From CBFGTJ01 sp965651815 (GTDB lineage: Bacteria; Actinomycetota; Acidimicrobiia; Acidimicrobiales; Microtrichaceae), in NCBI GenBank assembly GCA_965651815.1, contig CBFGTJ010000050.1:1-18214 (forward strand): 18,214 bases of DNA. The letters run 5' to 3'. Positions 7,339 to 13,245 of the stretch are shown here, piece after piece. Both the position numbers and the translations under genes were made by a program. Position 1 is the first letter of the stretch; the number at the start of each line of letters is the position of its first letter. Below the pieces are notes generated by a model that had not been told where the DNA came from, made no database searches, and saw nothing but the letters and a program-made list of their open reading frames with translations.

Positions 7339-7706
7339 CGTGCACCGTCCCGGTGCCGGCCGCGCAGCCGCCGGGCGGCGCGGCGGGTGCCGGAGGCGAG
7401 CGCGGCGCCCTTGATCACCGGCGAGGTCAGCGCCCGGTAGGTGACCGCGGTCGCGGTGTCGACCCGCTCGCCGATCGACCCGGCCACCTCGAGCAGGTCC
7501 TCGACCCGGTCGACCTCCCCCGCGGCGCGCCGGGCGATGGTGCGGAGCTCCTCGGCGGCGGGCACGGCGACCCGCTCGAACTCCTCTGCAGCGCGTTCGA
7601 GCCGCCGGGCGGCGCGCAGCGCGCGTGAGGTGACGAGCGCGAGGGCCGCGGCGATGCCCATCGCGGCGACGGCGCACAGGATCGTGAGCAGCTCGAGGGC
7701 GGTCAT
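7335..7706 (-). CDS. Small single-pass membrane protein, DUF948-like
   Basis: This 123-residue protein has one N-terminal membrane helix (LLTILCAVAAMGIAAALALV, about 6-25) followed by a cytoplasmic amphipathic helix or coiled coil (about 28-75, rich in Arg/Glu/Ala) and a conserved-looking segment VEDLLEVAGSIGERVDTAT, TYRALTSPVIKGAAL, then a basic tail. This layout matches DUF948 (YtxG-like) proteins, often placed next to alaS in actinobacteria; function is unknown. The ATG at 7706 overlaps the rarA stop (ATGA), with GGGGGAG just upstream, and its own stop overlaps the next gene (GTGA). The pair may act together at the membrane, which is inference. Confidence 0.8.
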   Translation of the reverse strand: MTALELLTILCAVAAMGIAAALALVTSRALRAARRLERAAEEFERVAVPAAEELRTIARRAAGEVDRVEDLLEVAGSIGERVDTATAVTYRALTSPVIKGAALASGTRRAARRLRGRHRDGAR

Positions 7707-9064
7707 GCTCCCCCAGTCTCGCCGGAACGCGCGTCGTCGGTGGGGACCTTCCCCTGCCGCTCCCTCCACCGGGCGACGAGGCGGGCCTCGGCACCGTGTC
7801 GGCCCGGGCGGTAGTAGGTGGCGCCGGACAGCTCGTCGGGGAGGTACTGCTGCGGGACCCAGCCCGCCGGGTGGTCGTGGGGGTAGCGGTAGCCCTTGCC
7901 GTGCCCCAGCTGGGCCGCGCCGCGGTAGTGGGCGTCCCGCAGGTGGGCGGGGACCTCGCCGACGGGGCGGGTGCGCACGTCCTGCATCGCCGCCTCGAGC
8001 CCCGCATAGGCCGTGTTCGACTTCGGGGCGAGCGCGAGGTGCACCGTGGCCTGGGCCAGGTTGATGCGGGCCTCGGGCAGCCCGACGAGCTCCACCGCCG
8101 TCGCGGCCGCGTTCGCGACGACGAGCGCGAGGGGGTCCGCCATGCCGACGTCCTCGGAGGCGGCCACGACGAGGCGGCGCGCGATGAACCTCGCGTCCTC
8201 GCCGGCCTCGAGCATGCGGGCGAGCCAGTGGAGCGCGGCGTCGGGGTCGGAGCCGCGGATGGACTTGATGAACGCCGAGACGACGTCGTAGTGGTCGTCG
8301 CGGCCGTAGCGCACCGGTGAGGCGCCCAGCGCGTGCTCCGCGTCCGCGAGGGTGACGTGCACGGGCCCGCCGGGCTGGCGCGCCTCGGCGAGGGCGAGCG
8401 CGACCTCGAGGCTGGTGAGCAGGTGGCGGCCGTCGCCGCCGGCGCGGTCCACGAGGTGCTCGAGCGCGTCGTGGCCCGCGGTGGCGCCCTCGGCAGCGAG
8501 GCCGCGCCGGGCGAGCTCGAGGAGCCCGCGCTCGTCGAGCGGGTGGAGGCGGAAGAGGGTCGAGCGGCTGAGCAGCGGCGGGTTGACCTCGAAGTACGGG
8601 TTCTCGGTCGTGGCGCCGATGAGCACCAGCAGCCCCGTCTCGACCGCGGGCAGGAGCGCGTCCTGCTGGGCCTTGGTGAACCGGTGGATCTCGTCGAGGA
8701 AGAGGATCGTGCCGCGGCCCTCCGCCCCGAGGCGGTGCTGCGCGGCCGCCGCGACCTCCCGGATGTCCTTCACGGTCGCGGTGACCGCCGACAGCGGCAC
8801 GAAGGCCTTCGAGGACGCGGCGGCGAGCAGACGGGAGATCGTCGTCTTGCCGGTGCCCGGCGGACCCCACAGCACCACCGAGCTGAGGCGGTCCGCCTCG
8901 GCGAGCGCACGCAGGGGCTTGCCGGGCCCCAGCAGGTGGTCCTGGCCGACGACGTCGTCCAGCGTGCTGGGGCGGAGGCGGTCGGCGAGCGGGCCGCGGG
9001 AGGCGAGCCGCTGCTCCGCCGCCGCGCTGAACAGGTCGCCGCCGCCGTGCTCCGCCGGGGTCAC
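7703..9064 (-). CDS. rarA: Replication-associated recombination protein A (AAA+ ATPase, MgsA/RarA)
   Basis: RarA is a DNA-dependent AAA+ ATPase related to clamp loaders that acts at stalled replication forks. The 453-residue protein shows RPSTLDDVVGQDHLLGPGKPL (31-51), Walker A GPPGTGKT (67-74), Walker B ILFLDEIHRF (120-129), sensor-1 GATTENPYFEVN (150-161), and a C-terminal tetramerisation/SSB-binding part with DDHYDVVSAFIKSIRGSDPDAAL, ASEDVGMADP and HLRDAHYRGA, which are typical family blocks. The GTG at 9064 forms a GTGA overlap with the cinA stop and has GAGGGGAG about 9 bases upstream. The same frame is open leftward of this start to about 9952, but that part lies over cinA and has no family match. 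The stop overlaps the following ATG. Confidence 0.95.
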   Translation of the reverse strand: MTPAEHGGGDLFSAAAEQRLASRGPLADRLRPSTLDDVVGQDHLLGPGKPLRALAEADRLSSVVLWGPPGTGKTTISRLLAAASSKAFVPLSAVTATVKDIREVAAAAQHRLGAEGRGTILFLDEIHRFTKAQQDALLPAVETGLLVLIGATTENPYFEVNPPLLSRSTLFRLHPLDERGLLELARRGLAAEGATAGHDALEHLVDRAGGDGRHLLTSLEVALALAEARQPGGPVHVTLADAEHALGASPVRYGRDDHYDVVSAFIKSIRGSDPDAALHWLARMLEAGEDARFIARRLVVAASEDVGMADPLALVVANAAATAVELVGLPEARINLAQATVHLALAPKSNTAYAGLEAAMQDVRTRPVGEVPAHLRDAHYRGAAQLGHGKGYRYPHDHPAGWVPQQYLPDELSGATYYRPGRHGAEARLVARWRERQGKVPTDDARSGETGGA

Positions 9065-10365
9065 GCCGTCCCGCTCCCCTCGCCGGACCCGGCCGGCGCG
9101 CCGAGCTCGCCCAGCCGCCGCCGGAGCAGGCCGAGCAGCGTGATCGTGCTGTACTCCCGGACCTGGTTCCGCCGGCCCGGGAGGCGCAGCTCGGTGGAGT
9201 GCGCCACCTCGGAGCCGATCGCCACCCCGAAGCAGACCGTGCCCGGGGGGCGGCCCTCCTGGGGGTCCGGGCCCGCGACGCCGGTCGTGGCGAGGCCCAC
9301 GTCCGCGCCCAGCCGTTCCCGCACTCCCCTCGCCATGGCCAGCGCGGCCTCCTCGGAGACCACGGGGCCCTCGGGCACCGCCAACAGGTCGTGCTTCACG
9401 TCCGAGGCGTAGGCGACCACCCCGCCGCGGAACACGTCGCTCGCGCCGGGGACCGACACGAGGCGCGACGCGACGAGGCCGCCGGTGAACGACTCCGCGA
9501 CCGCCAGGGTGAGCCCCAGGGCGCGGAGCTGGTCGAGCACGACCGACTCCATCGTGTCGTCGTCGACCCCGAACACGAGCGGCCCCAGCACCTCGCGCAG
9601 GACCTGCTCCTCGGCGTCGAGCGCGGCGTCGACCTCCTCCGGGGTGGCGCCCTTCGCGGTGAGGCGGACCTTGATGCCCTCGATGCCGGAGGCGAGGAAC
9701 GCGAGCGTGACGCCGCCGATGCGGTCGCGCTCCTCGATGCGCTCGGCGAGCAGCTCGGCGAGGCCGGACTCGGACTCGCCCCAAGTGCGCAGGGTGCGGC
9801 TGCCGATCACCGCGCCCTGCCCGGCGCGGCGCTGCAGGTCGGGCAGCACGGTGCCGCGGACCATCTCCTGCATCTCCCAGGGGACCCCGGGGACGGCGTA
9901 GATGACCTTCTCGACCTCCTCGCCGCCGGGCCCCCGCCAGGTGACCGGGCACACGAGCCCCGGCGCGGTGCCCGGCATCTGGGGGATGAACGACGCACCA
10001 CGCGGCCGCATCGCCTGGCGCAGGTTGTTCATCGGCATGCGACGACCCCGCCCGGCGAACAGCTCGACGATGCGCTCCTCCATCTCCTCGTCCGGCTCCA
10101 GCGGGACGCCCATGACCTCGGCGATCGCCTCCCGGGTGAGGTCGTCCTGGGTGGGGCCGAGGCCGCCGCAGCAGATCACCGCGTCGCTGCGGTCCAGCGC
10201 GAGCCGCAGGGTCGCGACGATGCGCTCGAGGTTGTCGCCGACCTTGGTCTGGAAGTGCGTGTCGATCCCGGACAGGGCCAGCTGCTCGCCGATCCAGGCG
10301 GAGTTCGTATCGACGATCTGGCCGAGCAGGAGCTCGGTGCCGATGGCCACGACCTCGGTGCGCAT
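9061..10365 (-). CDS. cinA: CinA-type protein: MoaB/MogA-like domain plus nicotinamide-nucleotide amidase domain
   Basis: At 434 residues this is the two-domain form. The N-terminal MoCF-like (COG1058) domain shows IGTELLLGQIVDTN (8-21), GGLGPTQDD (67-75) and YAVPGVPWEMQEM. The C-terminal PncC-type domain shows AVAESFTGGLVASRL, GGVVAYASDVKHDLL and TTGVAGPDPQEGRPPGTVCFG. The family is known for NMN deamidation and pyrophosphatase activity in pyridine nucleotide salvage, and was first named for competence induction. The ATG at 10365 starts exactly at the conserved N-terminus (MRTEVVAIGTE); a GTG at 10395 is in frame but only adds ten atypical residues. No Shine-Dalgarno is obvious. It follows pgsA by 59 bases, and its stop overlaps rarA. 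Confidence 0.95.
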   Translation of the reverse strand: MRTEVVAIGTELLLGQIVDTNSAWIGEQLALSGIDTHFQTKVGDNLERIVATLRLALDRSDAVICCGGLGPTQDDLTREAIAEVMGVPLEPDEEMEERIVELFAGRGRRMPMNNLRQAMRPRGASFIPQMPGTAPGLVCPVTWRGPGGEEVEKVIYAVPGVPWEMQEMVRGTVLPDLQRRAGQGAVIGSRTLRTWGESESGLAELLAERIEERDRIGGVTLAFLASGIEGIKVRLTAKGATPEEVDAALDAEEQVLREVLGPLVFGVDDDTMESVVLDQLRALGLTLAVAESFTGGLVASRLVSVPGASDVFRGGVVAYASDVKHDLLAVPEGPVVSEEAALAMARGVRERLGADVGLATTGVAGPDPQEGRPPGTVCFGVAIGSEVAHSTELRLPGRRNQVREYSTITLLGLLRRRLGELGAPAGSGEGSGTA

Positions 10366-10392
10366 CAGGGGAACGCTACCGGCCCGCAGGGA

Positions 10393-10412
10393 CACCGGGT
10401 CCCGGCCCGGTG
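10393..10412 (-). other. Intercistronic hairpin between pgsA and cinA
   Basis: The minus strand reads CACCGGG, a 6-base loop, then CCCGGTG, a perfect 7-base stem in the 59-base gap before cinA. No T-tract follows, so it is not a standard intrinsic terminator. It could be an RNA-processing or stability element, or simply chance in GC-rich DNA. Confidence 0.3.
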
Positions 10413-10424
10413 GCGCCCCGGCGC

Positions 10425-11009
10425 TCAGTCACCGGCCATCGTCGAGGTCGCGCGGGAGCCGGCGGCCAGGTACTGCACGGCGCTGACCCAGGCCACCGCC
10501 ACCCCCGCCCACAGGAACACGTCGGCCAGCCAGCGCACGTCGGTGGTGAGCGGCAGCACCACCCAGCCGACCGCGCCGAACTGCACGAAGGTCTTCCACT
10601 TCGCGAGCCGGGACGCCTGCACCGCCAGGCCGTGCCGGCCCCAGTACGACCGGAACACGCTGATCAACGCCTCCCGCACCGAGACCAGCGCCACGGGCAA
10701 CCACCAGAACCGCCCGGCGGCGACCATCGACCAGAGCCCGCCGAGCGCGAGGACCTTGTCGGCCAGCGGGTCGAGGAACGCCCCCGAGCGCGTCGCGCCC
10801 TGCTTGCGGGCGAGGTAGCCGTCGAGGCTGTCGCTCGCGGTGATGACGAACCAGAGGCCGACCAGCGGCCAGCTCGACCCGTCGCGCAGGATGAGCACGA
10901 ACGCGAGCGGCGCGAGCGCGATGCGGGCCACGGTCACGAGGTTCGCCGGGGTCAGGAGCGCGGACGGGCCGAACGAGCGCGCACCCGGCCGGTGCGCGGC
11001 GCCGGTCAA
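10425..11009 (-). CDS. pgsA: CDP-alcohol phosphatidyltransferase, probable phosphatidylglycerophosphate synthase
   Basis: This integral membrane enzyme probably transfers the phosphatidyl group from CDP-diacylglycerol to glycerol-3-phosphate, the first committed step to phosphatidylglycerol and cardiolipin. The 194 residues contain the complete CDP-alcohol phosphotransferase signature: D60-x2-D63-G64-x2-A67-R68-x7-G76-x3-D80-x3-D84. Several hydrophobic segments surround it (about 30-42, 47-58, 88-97, 100-112, 142-155, 163-182). The substrate assignment rests on the context rimO-pgsA-cinA, which is common in actinobacteria, and on length; a phosphatidylinositol-phosphate synthase-type activity cannot be excluded from sequence alone. 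The best start is a TTG at 11009 that overlaps the rimO stop (TTGA), with GGGG about 7 bases upstream; no ATG or GTG precedes the conserved LTPANLVTVARI stretch. Confidence 0.92.
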   Translation of the reverse strand: MTGAAHRPGARSFGPSALLTPANLVTVARIALAPLAFVLILRDGSSWPLVGLWFVITASDSLDGYLARKQGATRSGAFLDPLADKVLALGGLWSMVAAGRFWWLPVALVSVREALISVFRSYWGRHGLAVQASRLAKWKTFVQFGAVGWVVLPLTTDVRWLADVFLWAGVAVAWVSAVQYLAAGSRATSTMAGD

Positions 11010-12286
11010 GGTCGCCCCGGCGCGTCGTGCACCGGGACGGCGTCGAGGTCCGGGCCCGCCGCGCCGGTGATCCGCACCCGGTGGAACCGGCCCACCTCGA
11101 GGTCGGCCGGCACGTGCACGAGGCCGTCGATCTCGGGGGCCTCGCGGTGGGAGCGTGCGACGCCCGGCTCGTCCACGAGCACCGTCGTGACCTCGCCGAT
11201 CAGCTCGTCCCGGCGCGCCGCGGTGATCCCGTCCTGCAGCTCGCGAAGCTCCGCCAGACGGTCGGCGACGAGCGACGGGTCCACCTCACCGTCGAGCCCC
11301 GCCGCATGGGTCCCCTCCTCGCGCGAGTAGGCGAAGAACCCGCACCAGTCCAGCCGGGCCTCCTCCACGAAGCGGAGCAGCTCGTCGTGGTGCTCCTCGG
11401 TCTCACCGGGGTAGCCGACGATGAAGTTGGAGCGGAACGCCGCGTCGGGGCGCAGCGCACGGATCCGCTCGATCCGCTCGAGGAAGCGGTCCCCGCTCCC
11501 CCACCGGCGCATGCGCCGCAGCAGCGGTGCGGCGACGTGCTGCAGCGACAGGTCGAAGTAGGGCACGGGCCCGGTGGCGATCGCCTCGACCAGCTCGTCG
11601 GTGAGCTCGGACGGGTAGAGGTACAGCAGCCGCACCCAGTCGACGCGCTCGGCCACCGCACGCACCAGCGGCACGATCGCCCGCTCCCCGCTCCCGCCGT
11701 CGCGGCCGTACGCGGCGAGGTCCTGGGCGACCAGCACGACCTCGCGCACGTCGAGCCCGTCGACCTCCTCGAGGACGTCCTCGATCGACCGGGAGCGCTG
11801 GGGCCCCCGGAACGACGGGATCGCGCAGAACCCGCACGCCTTGTCACATCCCTCCGCGACCTTGACGTAGGCCCACGGGCGCGGCGACGGGGGGCGTGGG
11901 AGGTTGAGCAGGTCGAGCTGCGGGGCGCGGGAGGGGTCCTCGCCGTTCGCCGGCTTGCGCCCGAGGGTCACCGGCACGCCGAACCCGACGACCGCGTCCG
12001 CCTCGGGCAGCGCGCCGGCGAGCTCGTCGCCGTAGCGCTCCGCCATGCAGCCGGTCACCACCAGGCGCGAACCGTCGGTGCGCCGCTCGTCGAGCTCGAG
12101 GATCGTCGCGACGCTCTCCTCGCGCGCCTCCTCGACGAACGCGCACGTGTTGACCACGACGAGGTCGGCCTCCGCCGGCGAGCCCGCGGGCACCATGCCG
12201 TCCGCGGCGAGGGTGCCGATCAGCTTGTCGGAATCGACCTGGTTCTTGGGGCAGCCGAGGGTCTCGACCCAGTAGGAGCGGGGCAC
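11006..12286 (-). CDS. rimO: Ribosomal protein S12 methylthiotransferase RimO
   Basis: RimO is a radical-SAM enzyme that methylthiolates an aspartate of ribosomal protein S12. At 426 residues it has the N-terminal UPF0004 domain with auxiliary-cluster cysteines C12 (LGCPKNQVDSD), C48 (NTCAF) and C80 (GCMAERY), then the radical-SAM motif CDKACGFC (C147, C151, C154), LSLQHVAAPLLRRMRR and SNFIVGYPGETEEH, and a C-terminal TRAM-like domain with RSHREAPEIDG. LGCPKNxVDSD and APEIDG favour RimO over MiaB. The GTG at 12286 sits directly before the conserved N-terminus; no clear Shine-Dalgarno precedes it. It lies 35 bases after the SMP-30-like gene, and its stop overlaps pgsA as TTGA. Confidence 0.96.
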   Translation of the reverse strand: MPRSYWVETLGCPKNQVDSDKLIGTLAADGMVPAGSPAEADLVVVNTCAFVEEAREESVATILELDERRTDGSRLVVTGCMAERYGDELAGALPEADAVVGFGVPVTLGRKPANGEDPSRAPQLDLLNLPRPPSPRPWAYVKVAEGCDKACGFCAIPSFRGPQRSRSIEDVLEEVDGLDVREVVLVAQDLAAYGRDGGSGERAIVPLVRAVAERVDWVRLLYLYPSELTDELVEAIATGPVPYFDLSLQHVAAPLLRRMRRWGSGDRFLERIERIRALRPDAAFRSNFIVGYPGETEEHHDELLRFVEEARLDWCGFFAYSREEGTHAAGLDGEVDPSLVADRLAELRELQDGITAARRDELIGEVTTVLVDEPGVARSHREAPEIDGLVHVPADLEVGRFHRVRITGAAGPDLDAVPVHDAPGRP

Positions 12287-12321
12287 GGTGGTCCGAGTCT
12301 AGGTGGCCGGCTGCGCGGGCC

Positions 12322-13245
12322 TCAGGCCACGTGCGGGGGCGCGAGGCCGGGGCGTGGCCAGTCGAGCGCCAGCAGGCGCCCGGTGCCCGATGCCGTGACG
12401 AACGCGGTGCGCAGGTCGGGCCCGCCGAACGCGATGTTGGTGACGAGCACGTCGTCGATCGGCACGTGCTCGACGGTGCCGCCGTCGGGGGAGATGACCG
12501 TGATGCCGCCGTGCTGGAGGGTGCCGACGCAGACGTGGCCCTCCGCGTCGACCGCGAGGGAGTCGAGCAGCTGCAACCCGGGCAGGCCGGCGAGCAGGTC
12601 GCCGTGCGGGGGCAGCACGCCGCCGCCGACCGCCACGCCGGGCTCGGGCACCCGCCAGGACCAGACCCGGCCGGTGTGGGTCTCGGCGACGTACAGGCGG
12701 TCGCCGTCGGGCGAGAGGCCGATGCCGTTGGGCGCGTCGAGGGGGAACAGCACCTCGGTGATCGAGGAGCCGTCCGCGAGCGCGTAGTACACCCCGGTGC
12801 GGTCGGAGGTGCGTCCTTGCCGCACCCCGTGATCGGTGAACCAGAACCCGCCGTGGCCGTCGAAGACCAGGTCGTTCGGGGCCCGCAGCCGGAGGTCCCC
12901 GCAGTGGGTGTACACGGTCTCGACCGAGCCGTCGGTGAGGTCGACCCGCTGGATGCACCCGCCGTGCCACTCGTCGGGCACCCCGCCGGGCACGAGGATC
13001 CCTCCCACGTCGATCCACTCGAAGCAGCCGCCGTTGTTCGTGATCCACACCGCCCCGTCGGGCCCGATCGCGGAGCCGTTCGGCCCGCCGCCGCACTCGG
13101 CGACCACCGACACGGTGCCGTCGGGCCCGACGCGGCTGAGGGTGCCACGGGGGATCTCGACGACGAGCACGCTGCCGTCCGCGAGCGGCGTGGGGCCCTC
13201 GGGGAACTGCAGCTCGGTCGCGACCGTGCGGTACGGGACGGACAT
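12322..13245 (-). CDS. SMP-30/gluconolactonase/LRE-like beta-propeller protein
   Basis: This 307-residue protein has the six-bladed SMP-30 fold signature. Likely divalent-metal ligands are E16 (FPEGP), N124 (RAPNDLVFDGHGGFWFTD), N173 (DAPNGIGLSPDGDRLYVAET) and D228 (LLDSLAVDAEG), spaced as in known family lactonases. Repeated DG turns (GPDGTV, GPDGAVW, SPDGGTV) mark propeller blades. No signal peptide is seen, so it is probably cytoplasmic. Family members hydrolyse sugar lactones or related esters; the substrate here is unknown and no sugar-metabolism gene is adjacent. The ATG at 13245 overlaps the ftsK stop (ATGA), which embeds it in a replication/translation gene cluster where I would not expect it. 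Codon use looks like that of its neighbours, so there is no sign of recent transfer. Confidence 0.88.
   Translation of the reverse strand: MSVPYRTVATELQFPEGPTPLADGSVLVVEIPRGTLSRVGPDGTVSVVAECGGGPNGSAIGPDGAVWITNNGGCFEWIDVGGILVPGGVPDEWHGGCIQRVDLTDGSVETVYTHCGDLRLRAPNDLVFDGHGGFWFTDHGVRQGRTSDRTGVYYALADGSSITEVLFPLDAPNGIGLSPDGDRLYVAETHTGRVWSWRVPEPGVAVGGGVLPPHGDLLAGLPGLQLLDSLAVDAEGHVCVGTLQHGGITVISPDGGTVEHVPIDDVLVTNIAFGGPDLRTAFVTASGTGRLLALDWPRPGLAPPHVA

Noticed and set aside
4956..7628. Long open frame on the plus strand opposite alaS and its upstream genes
   Set aside because: It has no recognisable domain, is rich in Arg/Gly/Val/Glu of the kind expected from the complement of GC-rich coding DNA, and lies over a clear alaS. 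The same holds for plus-strand frames at 90-2051, 772-2700, 8333-9412, 11027-12787, 13539-15629 and 16059-17543.
7707..8870. Extension of the DUF948-like gene across rarA
   Set aside because: This is an out-of-frame reading of rarA; the ATG at 7706 begins directly before the membrane helix and overlaps the rarA stop.
9065..9952. N-terminal extension of RarA
   Set aside because: It lies in another frame of cinA and has shadow composition; the GTG at 9064 has a good ribosome binding site and fits the family length.
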